Source of the DNA: OLB4 sp002050165
GTDB taxonomy: Bacteria > Bacteroidota > Ignavibacteria > Tepidaquicellales > Tepidaquicellaceae
Direction of reading: 5' to 3'
Length of the DNA stretch: 64,000 bases
Assembly (NCBI GenBank): GCA_030263475.1
Contig: SZPC01000005.1
Span: forward strand, 1 to 64,000
Shown here: positions 26,174-34,663 of the stretch, in pieces
Layout of the letters: each line of letters begins with the position of its first letter
How positions within the stretch are numbered: position 1 is the stretch's first letter
Notes under the pieces: model-generated
The model's input: only the letters and a program-made list of their open reading frames with translations
Told to the model about the DNA's origin: nothing
The model's database searches: none
Position numbers and translations under genes: made by a program

Positions 26174-26346
26174 TTAATATAATAATTATGAAATGTTTTT
26201 AATAGAAACACAAAAATAATAAATATGTACATCAGTTCAAATGGGAAAATGGGGATAATTTATTCAATCCTCCATAAGTAACTAACAGTAATAGTTATGT
26301 CCATCATAAAAGCGAAAATATTCCTCAACTTAAATTTATTGAACCG

Positions 26347-28881
26347 TTAAGGTTTCTGAATTGTAAAATTTCTGTTGTTGTATGTGAAAGCCCGGTCAGT
26401 TGCATCAATAATCCCGTCACCATTAAGGTCACCCGGATGACGACTGACGGAATTCCGCAAATTCCAGAGGATTGACCTGTCAATTGTGTTAATGACTCCG
26501 TCTTTATTTACATCACCCGATGGTATCGCCCACAAGCCTGAAACGTTAATTAGCGCACTACCATACGCCGATGTATCTGATGCGGTAAAATCGAACGAAT
26601 AACTTCTTCCGTTTGTGAAATTGTCCGCTACCCTGCTCCACGTCTGCAATGTATTACGGTGGTCTATCACAATGAAATAGTTCGTATCAGGTGCGTTAAA
26701 AAAGATAAATTCCGTTGTGTGTGTAATAGAATCTAACACACCAATTGCAGTATCAACAAAATTATAAGGAGGTAATCCATTCGCAAGGTACGCCGTAACC
26801 GTATCGCGCAGATTGAGTTTCCCTGTTACAGTATTGTACAACGCTTCGGGAATCATAGTAACGTTTAGAAGGATTGCAGGTGTCTCAATGTACCCAATTG
26901 CAAACTCACTGAATCCCTGAAGCGATGAAGCGACCAGCGTGTCACCGTTTCGTTGGGTATTTATGGCTCTCCATTTCCCGGTTTGGTCGCTACGTTTTAC
27001 TATGTATAGTTCGTCTTTGTTGTAATAAACGTTAAGACCGGTTATAGGTATTTTTAAATCATATGTTGAAGTTGAGTAATAATCGTCACCACTGTAAGTA
27101 ATATGCCAGTATATTCCGGAAATATCCTGCGGAGTAAATATTGAACCGTTCGGTGAAGTTGCCGTAAAGTTAGAATCGAATTGGGTATTTAACGGTGTGG
27201 TATCAGATTTGAAAATAACAAGTTCACCTCCTGTGGGTCCGTCGTAAATCATTTCGGGATATATTTCACTTCGTCTTTTCCCGGAGATGTTACTTTTCTT
27301 AAGCGGTTCATTCGGTTGATATTTTAAATCAGACAATTCGAACCCTTCGGATGAAATAAATCTCCTTTGAACGGAGTTCACAGAATTTCGCATCGCTTCG
27401 AGGGAAATAAATTCAACCTGCACTTTTTCAGTTGTAAAAGTCCCATAGGTACCGGGTCCGGAAACGTTAAACGATGCAAACCCGGGCGCATCGAACACTG
27501 ACATATTGTCAATGTAACAGTTATTGCCGAAATCTGACGTTCCCACAAATGCAATAATCACCTCGTCGAAACCTGAATACTCTGACAGGTCAACCGTCTC
27601 ATGCCTCCACTCACGAGCTGTCCCGTTAGGTACCCAGGAGGAAGATTTCTTGGGTAATGTTGCAAGCGATGGCGAGGATAAATAGCTTTTGTTATAATAA
27701 TCATGCATACCGAAATCAAATGTTAAACCACCATTGGTCGAAACGGCAATTTGCAACCTGTCATTTTCAGTAGTAAGATACGAACGATATGAAACCCAAA
27801 ATGAGATTACAGGATTTGAGAGCTGTGAGAAATCAAATATCACACTGCGCATAAACCCGATGTTACCGGCGCTTGTGTTGTAGAAATTCGCCCTCAGCAT
27901 CGTATCATTTGCAGACCCATTCGGATTTACACCTGTGCTAAGGCTCCAGATTGCGGCACCGGAGTTCACGTAACCGGATGAGTTTTGAAATGTGTTCAAA
28001 AAGGGAAATTCTGATACCGGCGTTTGAAGGTAAATCCTTGCGGTTAGTGTATCGTTATATTCGTTTGAATCGGAAGCGAAAGTTGAAAATATTTTTATAT
28101 CATAGATTTTATCAGTCGGAGAGCTGATTGCAAATCCGCCCGAAAATGTTACTATTGCCGAATCACCGGGTAAGATATCGCCGGCTGTGATAACCGGTCC
28201 GACGGGACTTCCGCCGTCCAGAGTGTAATAAACGTTTACGTTGTTAATCGTATCCGATCCGAAATTTTTCACGTACGCGGTAACATTTGTACCGGTTTTA
28301 TTGAGTTGCATACCGTTGAAAATATTCGATGATGATACCCCTGCGTCATTGGGCGGTGTAAGCTGGACTGAAACACTGTCGAGCCAGATACCGTTTCCGT
28401 CAGTGTTGGTATGCCTGAATGCAATAAATATTTCCTGCCCTTCGTAATTACCGAGAGGAACTTCAAACTTAGTCCAGTTTCGGTGTGAAATAACAGAAGT
28501 ATTGATGTCCGTCAGTACTTCAACAAACGAGCCGATACTGCTATCGGTTACTGACACACGCACCTGAAGGTTATCCGGCGGATACGGTGTCGGAAATTGT
28601 CTCAGCAACCAAAACGATAACCTGTAATTCCCGCTTAAATTAATCTTTGGTGAAATAAGCCAGTCTTCACCGTTGGACATTTGGTATTCCATGAACGCAC
28701 TCGCAATGCCCGACTTTGCCCTTAAAGTTGACCTCTGCCAAACCGCTGAGCCCAGCACGTTTTCAATTCTCCAACCGGTGGGGGGGAAAGTTTCGGATTC
28801 GAAGCTCTCTTCAAGTATCTGCGCATTAAGTAATCCTGAAAGGGCAATTAAAATAAGAAAAGTGAGAGAGGCTATTTTCAT
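26347..28881 (-). CDS. Large secreted protein with CARDB/MAM-like modules and dockerin-like C terminus
   Basis: This 844-residue exported protein has signal peptide MKIASLTFLILIALSGLLNA. Residues 20-175 resemble a choice-of-anchor J/MAM-like beta-sandwich (ESFESETFPPTGWRIE, WLDSVSVQL). Next are a CARDB-like domain (NKTGTNVTAYVKNFGSDTI) and a second sandwich ending CYIDNMSVFDAPG. A domain ending SLQGFSEFAIG follows. The C terminus carries two dockerin/EF-hand-like repeats (GDVNKDGVINTIDRS and GDLNGDGIIDATDRA) that could bind calcium. It lacks the T9SS tail found on its relative at 37565-40222. Extracellular or cell-surface adhesion or matrix function is inferred, not shown. Confidence 0.72.
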   Translation of the reverse strand: MKIASLTFLILIALSGLLNAQILEESFESETFPPTGWRIENVLGSAVWQRSTLRAKSGIASAFMEYQMSNGEDWLISPKINLSGNYRLSFWLLRQFPTPYPPDNLQVRVSVTDSSIGSFVEVLTDINTSVISHRNWTKFEVPLGNYEGQEIFIAFRHTNTDGNGIWLDSVSVQLTPPNDAGVSSSNIFNGMQLNKTGTNVTAYVKNFGSDTINNVNVYYTLDGGSPVGPVITAGDILPGDSAIVTFSGGFAISSPTDKIYDIKIFSTFASDSNEYNDTLTARIYLQTPVSEFPFLNTFQNSSGYVNSGAAIWSLSTGVNPNGSANDTMLRANFYNTSAGNIGFMRSVIFDFSQLSNPVISFWVSYRSYLTTENDRLQIAVSTNGGLTFDFGMHDYYNKSYLSSPSLATLPKKSSSWVPNGTAREWRHETVDLSEYSGFDEVIIAFVGTSDFGNNCYIDNMSVFDAPGFASFNVSGPGTYGTFTTEKVQVEFISLEAMRNSVNSVQRRFISSEGFELSDLKYQPNEPLKKSNISGKRRSEIYPEMIYDGPTGGELVIFKSDTTPLNTQFDSNFTATSPNGSIFTPQDISGIYWHITYSGDDYYSTSTYDLKIPITGLNVYYNKDELYIVKRSDQTGKWRAINTQRNGDTLVASSLQGFSEFAIGYIETPAILLNVTMIPEALYNTVTGKLNLRDTVTAYLANGLPPYNFVDTAIGVLDSITHTTEFIFFNAPDTNYFIVIDHRNTLQTWSRVADNFTNGRSYSFDFTASDTSAYGSALINVSGLWAIPSGDVNKDGVINTIDRSILWNLRNSVSRHPGDLNGDGIIDATDRAFTYNNRNFTIQKP

Positions 28882-29022
28882 ATATGATTACGAATGTTAT
28901 CCAGGCTCAAATTTGGACAATTTTACAGTTAAATGAAATTCCACTAAAAATACAAACCCGCTTTATATTTGCGCAATTTTAAAGGGACGAGACAGTGCAA
29001 CCGTTCTTTCCGGATGGTCAAT

Positions 29023-29751
29023 TTAATCCGGAAGTTGCGCGCGTTTCAGTTCAACAGGGACTGCGTTATTCTTCCTGACCCTGATATTAATCATCTCCAC
29101 AAATACCGAGAATGCCATCGCGAAATATATGTACCCTTTCGGTATATGCTGATCCAATCCTTCGATTATCAGAGTGAATCCTATCAGCAACAGGAAACTC
29201 AAAGCGAGAATTTTTACCGTTGGGTGTTTATGTACAAAGTCGCTGACGGATTTTGCCGTAAACATCATAAAGACGACTGCAATCACAACTGCAGTAATCA
29301 TTACCCAAAGTATATTGGTCATACCAACAGCGGTAATCACGGAATCAAGCGAAAACACAATATCGAGCAGAATAATTTGAATGATGACCGAAGCGAACGA
29401 AGTCGTTGCACTATTATTTTTTTTCTTCTCTTCGTGACCCTCAAGTTTATCGTGAATTTCAAACGTACTTTTAGCCAGCAGGAATAACCCGCCGGCAATC
29501 AGAATAATATCCCGACCGGATATTTCATTTTCAAAAACTTCGAACAGTGGTTCGGTAAGCTTCATTATCATCGTAATAGAAAACAGCAGTAATACGCGGG
29601 TAATCATAGCCAGAGCAAGTCCGATAATTCGTGCACGTTGCTGAACATTTTCCGGCAGTTTCCCGGCAAGAATTGAGATGAATATTATATTGTCTATTCC
29701 GAGTACAATCTCAAGTACAGTAAGTGTCAAAAGAGCAACAACAATTTCCAT
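29023..29751 (-). CDS. TerC-family integral membrane protein
   Basis: This 242-residue protein has about seven membrane segments. Conserved acidic residues inside helices (LEIVLGIDNIIFISIL and LLDIVFSLDSVITAVGMT) define the TerC/Alx family. Members export or buffer divalent metals such as manganese, or support metal loading of exported proteins. A cytosolic loop rich in Lys and Glu (HDKLEGHEEKKKNN) separates the two halves. The gene is divergent from fabD. The specific ion is not inferable. Confidence 0.9.
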   Translation of the reverse strand: MEIVVALLTLTVLEIVLGIDNIIFISILAGKLPENVQQRARIIGLALAMITRVLLLFSITMIMKLTEPLFEVFENEISGRDIILIAGGLFLLAKSTFEIHDKLEGHEEKKKNNSATTSFASVIIQIILLDIVFSLDSVITAVGMTNILWVMITAVVIAVVFMMFTAKSVSDFVHKHPTVKILALSFLLLIGFTLIIEGLDQHIPKGYIYFAMAFSVFVEMINIRVRKNNAVPVELKRAQLPD

Positions 29752-29928
29752 TGGGTAAATTTAATTTTTTGCTCAAAATAATAAATCAAATCAGCTATTT
29801 CAAATCGTAAAGAAACTGTTTGACTTTTTCCGCAATAACAAAATTTATCAGAACTACTCCCGATTTCTTAAATTGAATCAGAGATCAGTAATTGGTATCT
29901 TAACACACAACCTAATAACTTTCCTGAT

Positions 29929-30858
29929 ATGAGTAAAACCGCCTTCGTATTCCCGGGACAGGGATCTCAAACTGTTGGAATGGGAAAAGACCTTTTTGAA
30001 AATTCTGAAATTGCGCGAAAGATTTACGGATTAGCCGATGAATATACAGGTATGCATTTGAGCAGATTTACCTTCGATGGACCGGCTGAAATTCTGAAAC
30101 AAACTCACATCACACAACCTGCACTTTTTGTACATTCATACATATTGTTTACCTTACTTGGCGATACCATTAAAGCAGATTATACCGCAGGACACTCACT
30201 CGGAGAATACACGGCTTTCACGTATGCAGGTTCATTTAATTTTGAAAACGGACTGAAACTTGTCCATAAGCGGGGTGAATTAATGCGCGATATCGGTCAA
30301 AAACAAAAAGGTACAATGGCTGCGCTGATCGGACTTACGCAACAACAGGTAACTGAAATTTGTGAATCTGCAAGCGGTAAACTGATAGTTCAACCGGCGA
30401 ATTTCAATTGTCCCGGTCAGATTGTAATTTCGGGTGATGTAGAGGCGGTTCACAGCGCTATTGAAATTGCTAAGTCGGAACCGTACAATTGCAGGTTAGC
30501 CAAAGTGCTGGAAGTCAGCGGAGCGTTCCATTCGGAGCTAATGAGACCCGCAGCAGATGAACTTCGGGTTGAACTCGATAAATCACCGATTGCAAATTCC
30601 AATATCCCGGTTTTCTCAAATGTTGAAGCAGAGCCGGTTACTGATAATGAAATAATCGAGCAGTTGCTTTTCAGACAACTTTATTCCCCGGTGAGGTGGG
30701 AGTCGCTTATAAGAAATATGATTAATGATGGAGTTACCGAATTTTATGAAATAGGTGCCGGGAAAGTTCTCACCGGACTCATAAAAAAAATTAACACTGA
30801 AGTTAAACTTTACAATATTTCAAACTTTGATGAACTCAACAAATTTTTAAACCGCTAA
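29929..30858 (+). CDS. fabD: Malonyl-CoA:ACP transacylase
   Basis: This 309-residue enzyme transfers malonyl from CoA to acyl carrier protein for fatty-acid elongation in the cytosol. Family signatures are FPGQGSQTVGMGK, the nucleophile elbow GHSLGEY with Ser90, and SGAFHSELM holding the catalytic His. Length is normal. The stop is one base before the fabG start, so the pair is co-translated. Other fatty-acid genes often beside them (plsX, fabH, acpP, fabF) are not in the window. Confidence 0.96.
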   Translation: MSKTAFVFPGQGSQTVGMGKDLFENSEIARKIYGLADEYTGMHLSRFTFDGPAEILKQTHITQPALFVHSYILFTLLGDTIKADYTAGHSLGEYTAFTYAGSFNFENGLKLVHKRGELMRDIGQKQKGTMAALIGLTQQQVTEICESASGKLIVQPANFNCPGQIVISGDVEAVHSAIEIAKSEPYNCRLAKVLEVSGAFHSELMRPAADELRVELDKSPIANSNIPVFSNVEAEPVTDNEIIEQLLFRQLYSPVRWESLIRNMINDGVTEFYEIGAGKVLTGLIKKINTEVKLYNISNFDELNKFLNR

Positions 30859-30859
30859 T

Positions 30860-31582
30860 ATGAACTTTGAAAATAAAATAATACTTGTAACAGGTGGTTC
30901 AAGGGGTATTGGCAGGGCAATAGCTGAATCGTTCAATCAACATGGAGCAACTGTAATTGTTACTTATAAAAATTCCATCAACGAGGCAGAATTCGATACG
31001 GCAAATATTCGACATCACAAATGCGACGTTTCCCAGATTGGGGAAGTCACAAAATTAATAGACGGAATAATTGGTGAATTCGGGAAGATTGATGTCGTTG
31101 TTAATAATGCAGGTATTACGCGCGACGGACTTTTAATGCGAATGAGCGAGGAGGATTGGGATGCCGTGATTGATACAAATCTTAAGGGCGTTTTCAATGT
31201 TACAAAAGCAGTTTCAAGGCAAATGATGAGCAAGAGATATGGAAGAATTATCAATATCACTTCAGTTGTTGGGTTAATTGGAAATGCAGGGCAGTCGAAT
31301 TATGTTGCATCCAAAGCTGGTGTAATAGGTTTTACAAAATCAGTTGCAAAGGAGCTTGCATCGCGTAATATCACCGTGAATGCTGTTGCACCGGGGTTCA
31401 TTGAAACTGAAATGACCGGTTCACTGAGCGATGAGATTAAACAAAATTATCTGAATTCAATCCCGTTAAAACGGTTCGCTAAACCTGAGGAAGTTGCAAA
31501 TCTCGTTATGTTCCTTGCGTCCGACAGCGCAGGATATATAACAGGACAGGTGATTTCGGTTGACGGCGGACTTGCAATGTAA
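30860..31582 (+). CDS. fabG: 3-oxoacyl-ACP reductase
   Basis: This 240-residue short-chain dehydrogenase has the NADPH site TGGSRGIGRAIAESF, the NNAGITRDGLLMRM segment typical of FabG, and catalytic Ser/Tyr/Lys in NITSVVGLIGNAGQSNYVAS followed by K. The end (GYITGQVISVDGGLAM) is also FabG-like. It reduces 3-oxoacyl-ACP to 3-hydroxyacyl-ACP. Direct linkage to fabD supports FabG over a generic SDR. Confidence 0.95.
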   Translation: MNFENKIILVTGGSRGIGRAIAESFNQHGATVIVTYKNSINEAEFDTANIRHHKCDVSQIGEVTKLIDGIIGEFGKIDVVVNNAGITRDGLLMRMSEEDWDAVIDTNLKGVFNVTKAVSRQMMSKRYGRIINITSVVGLIGNAGQSNYVASKAGVIGFTKSVAKELASRNITVNAVAPGFIETEMTGSLSDEIKQNYLNSIPLKRFAKPEEVANLVMFLASDSAGYITGQVISVDGGLAM

Positions 31583-31597
31583 ACTAAGTATCAAACT

Positions 31598-31948
31598 ATG
31601 AAAATTTTCTCAGCCGTAATAATTGCCGTAATCCTGACCGGATGCTCGAGTGAACAGGTTTCATTCGACGGAAAGGTATATACTCATCAAACGGACTCAA
31701 ATTCGCAGGTTGTCGGATTCGATGACGGTAAAATTTATTTCACCTGGGATGACGACCTCGGGAAAGAGTCGTTTACCACCGGTTACAGGATTGAACAAAT
31801 GGACGATTCTACATTTAAAATTATTCTCGATAATCCGAATCCGTATATGCAAGGTGTGGAATGGGTAATTATATCCAAAGACGGCGAATCGTTTTATTCT
31901 AAAGATTCGGGTAAAAAATACAGCCTGAAAAAGCAGGATGGGCAATAA
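31598..31948 (+). CDS. Small lipoprotein, unknown function
   Basis: This 116-residue protein has a lipoprotein signal (MKIFSAVIIAVILTGCSSE) with the lipobox LTGC, so Cys would be lipidated. The mature part is mostly beta-strand with many Asp, Ser and Thr residues (DDGKIYFTWDDDLGKESF). No known family was recognised. Its end overlaps the next SDR gene by 11 bases, suggesting one transcript with fabDG. Confidence 0.7.
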   Translation: MKIFSAVIIAVILTGCSSEQVSFDGKVYTHQTDSNSQVVGFDDGKIYFTWDDDLGKESFTTGYRIEQMDDSTFKIILDNPNPYMQGVEWVIISKDGESFYSKDSGKKYSLKKQDGQ

Positions 31949-32642
31949 AAAGGTTATCTGGCTAACCGGAGCATCTACCGGTATCGGCCTCGCAATCGCC
32001 AAAACTACAATATCGAAAGGTTACTTTGTTTATGCAACCTCAAGACGGGCAGATGTAATCGAAGGTGAACTGATGGTTTGTAACGGAAAATATTCCGCAT
32101 TGAACTGTGACGTAACTGAACCCGAATCGGTAAATGAAACGTACAGAACAATAATTTCAAATTCCGGAAAAGTTGACGTGCTCATTAATAACGCAGGTGT
32201 TACGGCGTTTAAGTCTTTTACCGATACTGATTTGAATGACTATAATAGAATTATGGATACGAACTCGAGAGGAACTTTCCTTTGTTCAAAAGCCGTAATT
32301 GACGGAATGAAACAGAGAAAATCCGGAATGATAATCAATATACTCTCAATTGCGGCAATTTCAAGTTTGACGGAAAGCTCGGTTTACTCAGCTTCAAAAT
32401 CCGCAATTTTGACGTATAGCAACGTTCTTCGGGAAGAAGTGAGGAAAGACAGGATTAAAATTTGTAATATCCTTCCAGGCGCTACTAATACTGAAATGTG
32501 GGCTGAAGAGGTAAGGGAGAAATTTCATGATAAAATGATGAACTCTGAAAGTATTTCTGATGTAGTAAATTATGTTTTAGATGCACCGGATGATATTGCA
32601 ATTGAAGAGATAATTGTAAAACCGGTCGAAGGAAATATTTAG
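31938..32642 (+). CDS. Short-chain dehydrogenase/reductase
   Basis: This 234-residue SDR has cofactor motif TGASTGIGLAIAKTTISKG, LINNAGVTAFKSF, and catalytic Ser/Tyr/Lys in NILSIAAISSLTESSVYSAS followed by K. It ends without the glycine-rich FabG tail, and the C-terminal region (LDAPDDIAIEEIIVKP) matches the classical SDR subgroup of YdfG-like oxidoreductases. The substrate is unknown. It overlaps the lipoprotein gene and probably ends the fabD operon. Confidence 0.85.
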   Translation: MGNKKVIWLTGASTGIGLAIAKTTISKGYFVYATSRRADVIEGELMVCNGKYSALNCDVTEPESVNETYRTIISNSGKVDVLINNAGVTAFKSFTDTDLNDYNRIMDTNSRGTFLCSKAVIDGMKQRKSGMIINILSIAAISSLTESSVYSASKSAILTYSNVLREEVRKDRIKICNILPGATNTEMWAEEVREKFHDKMMNSESISDVVNYVLDAPDDIAIEEIIVKPVEGNI

Positions 32643-32663
32643 TTCTTTGATAGAAATAGTTAT

Positions 32664-32679
32664 GTAAACATTTGTTTAC
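32664..32679. promoter_or_regulatory. Operator-like palindrome
   Basis: GTAAAC-ATTT-GTTTAC is a perfect 6-bp inverted repeat with a 4-base spacer in the 135-bp gap before the zinc-ribbon gene. It has the size of a helix-turn-helix protein site. No terminator U-tract follows. Confidence 0.35.
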
Positions 32680-32777
32680 CGAATAAACTCAAGTTTGATA
32701 AATCGGGGGAATCTGAGTGAAAAAAGTTTAGCACGCTATTTGCATTCAGATATAAATAAATAATTAAAGCAATCGCC

Positions 32778-33176
32778 ATGTCCGAAGTCAGATGTCCAAA
32801 ATGTAAATCATTTGTGTACGTGCAACTTGAGTACTGCGATAAATGCGGCGCCAAGATTTTTGATTTCGAGCTCGATACCGAAGCTGATCAAAAATTTGAT
32901 ATGCACTACGACAACTACATGAACACAACTCACGAGCTACCTGCGATTTTCAAGTTTTTTCAGGTAGTCGGGATCCTGATGCTGTTAGGTGGTGTAGGAT
33001 TCATTGTTTATGTGGTGTATTACAAAAACCTGATGATCAGTGCCCCCGTTGAGATATCAATTGTGATAGCTTCAGGTCTTGTATTATTAACACTGATTCA
33101 CATTTACAAGCACGTCAGCAGGAAAAACATCAGGGATATACTTCCGAGAGAAACCCCTGCAGATTATTACCCATAA
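32778..33176 (+). CDS. Zinc-ribbon membrane protein, unknown function
   Basis: This 132-residue protein has an N-terminal zinc ribbon (CPKC at 6-9, CDKC at 20-23). A charged linker leads to two membrane helices (VVGILMLLGGVGFIVYVVYY and SIVIASGLVLLTLIHIY). The ribbon should face the cytosol. No family name was recognised. Its 3' end overlaps the convergent hisC gene by 47 bases, so the last 15 codons are read on both strands. Confidence 0.75.
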   Translation: MSEVRCPKCKSFVYVQLEYCDKCGAKIFDFELDTEADQKFDMHYDNYMNTTHELPAIFKFFQVVGILMLLGGVGFIVYVVYYKNLMISAPVEISIVIASGLVLLTLIHIYKHVSRKNIRDILPRETPADYYP

Positions 33177-34242
33177 ATGAATTTTCCTCAGGAGTCCCGA
33201 TAGTAATTCTCACGCAATCCGGAAGACCGAAAGGTTTCAACGGACGGATAATTACTCCGTTTCGCAACAGGTATTCAGTTAATTTGTTAACTTCGCCTTC
33301 CGAGTTCATTCGTATCATTACAAAATTAGCGTACGAGGGAATGTAGTTTAACTTCAGTTCACCGTATATGCTGGTAACATATTCGTAACCTTCGCTATTC
33401 ATACGAACGGAACGATTTACAAAATCTTCATCATCTAACGAAGCAATTGCACCTTCCTGTGCCAATATACCCGGCTCAAACGGGAGCTTGACTTTCATTA
33501 TAGTTTCAGCAATTTCCGGCGATGATATCGAATACCCTATTCTAATTCCGGCAATACCGTAAATCTTAGAGAATGTCCGCAATATGACAACGTTATCAAA
33601 TTCAGACAGAAATTTAACGGCAGATTCGTAATTACCTCTTCCCCGCGCATACTCGTAATACGCCTCATCAATTATAATCATGACCTCCCTTGGAACTGAT
33701 TGCAGAAATTCCTCAAGTTCATCCCCGTTCACAATTGTACCGGTGGGATTATTCGGGTTACATATATAAATTATTTTCGTTTTATCGTTAACCGCGTTGG
33801 AAATAGCTTTCAGATTAAATCTAAATTCACCGGGATACATCGGGATCTCGATGAACTTTTGTTCGCGTCCCCTTGCCAGTACCTGAAAGCCGATAAAAGT
33901 TTTCTCTGAACTGATTACCTCATCACCCGGCACGAGAAAAGCTCTGAGCAAAACAGCTAAAATCCCTTCGCTGCCATTTCCTATGGCGATATTTTCAGGC
34001 GATAAACTGTCAATTAACGATATTTTTTCCCTCAAACGAGTTGCCGAAATATCGGGATATCTGTGCAATTGAGCCAGGGTATTTTTCATTGCTTCGACTG
34101 CTTTAGGTGAGGGACCGAGGGAGTTCTCGTTTGATGCAAGTTTGTAAATCCTTTCAAGCGAAAACTTTCGTTTAATTTCATCAATGCTCATCCCCGGAAC
34201 GTACGGTTTCAGGTTTTCAATGTAGTCGGAAACTTTTATCAT
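33130..34242 (-). CDS. hisC: Histidinol-phosphate aminotransferase
   Basis: This 370-residue class I/II PLP aminotransferase of the HisC group has ASNENSLGPSPKAVEAM for substrate binding, YICNPNNPTGTIV, IIDEAYYEYA, the PLP lysine in RTFSKIYGIAGIRIGY, and the C-terminal RITIGTPEEN. It converts imidazole-acetol phosphate to histidinol phosphate; some members also act on aromatic 2-oxo acids. It stands alone without other his genes and overlaps the convergent zinc-ribbon gene. Confidence 0.9.
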   Translation of the reverse strand: MIKVSDYIENLKPYVPGMSIDEIKRKFSLERIYKLASNENSLGPSPKAVEAMKNTLAQLHRYPDISATRLREKISLIDSLSPENIAIGNGSEGILAVLLRAFLVPGDEVISSEKTFIGFQVLARGREQKFIEIPMYPGEFRFNLKAISNAVNDKTKIIYICNPNNPTGTIVNGDELEEFLQSVPREVMIIIDEAYYEYARGRGNYESAVKFLSEFDNVVILRTFSKIYGIAGIRIGYSISSPEIAETIMKVKLPFEPGILAQEGAIASLDDEDFVNRSVRMNSEGYEYVTSIYGELKLNYIPSYANFVMIRMNSEGEVNKLTEYLLRNGVIIRPLKPFGLPDCVRITIGTPEENSFMGNNLQGFLSEVYP

Positions 34243-34363
34243 TTTTTTCTTCCAATTTATTGAACTGTTTCGGTGAATTAAATGGAGAAAATATTTTTAT
34301 TTACATTAAAACTTTTAGCGTTATTTAATGAATTAATTTTTTTATATTGGGCGGACAATAAGC

Positions 34364-34371
34364 AAAGGAGG
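34364..34371 (+). promoter_or_regulatory. Strong Shine-Dalgarno before the H1-like gene
   Basis: AAAGGAGG lies 5 bases upstream of the ATG at 34377. It is among the strongest ribosome sites in the window and fits an abundant small protein. Confidence 0.75.
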
Positions 34372-34376
34372 TAAAA

Positions 34377-34559
34377 ATGGAAAAATTTCAGGAAATCGGC
34401 AACATTTTAGATTCAATGAAACCCGACCTTGAAAAATTCTACGAAAAAGGGCAAAATGCTGCCGGTACACGGATTAGAAAGGAACTAAACAATATCAGAA
34501 AAATCTGCGCTGATCTTCGAAAAGAAATTCAGGATATAAAAACCAGCAGAAAATCTTAA
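34377..34559 (+). CDS. Histone H1-like DNA-binding mini-protein
   Basis: This 60-residue, Lys/Arg-rich, all-helical protein has the Bacteroidota H1-like pattern EKFYEKGQNAAGTRIRKELN followed by KICADLRKEIQDIK. Members are small nucleoid-associated proteins with similarity to Chlamydia Hc1. It would bind DNA without strong sequence preference. A strong ribosome site precedes it and a hairpin terminator follows, so it is probably a single-gene transcript. Function is known only by family. Confidence 0.8.
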   Translation: MEKFQEIGNILDSMKPDLEKFYEKGQNAAGTRIRKELNNIRKICADLRKEIQDIKTSRKS

Positions 34560-34579
34560 TTCCTTTCGGTTTTTTCAAT

Positions 34580-34634
34580 AAAAAAGTGGGTTACTGAAAT
34601 GTCTGTATAAATTTTGTAATCCACTTTTTTGTTA
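34580..34634. terminator. Bidirectional-type terminator hairpin
   Basis: AAAAAGTGGGTTAC pairs with GTAATCCACTTTTT (14 bp, one G-U) across a 21-base loop. A run of T at the end of the stem supports termination of the H1-like gene; lepA starts 30 bases later. Confidence 0.75.
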
Positions 34635-34663
34635 TTAATCGGTATCTTATTTTTTTATACTTA

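Noticed and set aside
28969..29487. 172-codon plus-strand frame
   Set aside because: Antisense to the TerC-family gene; composition typical of an antisense reading.
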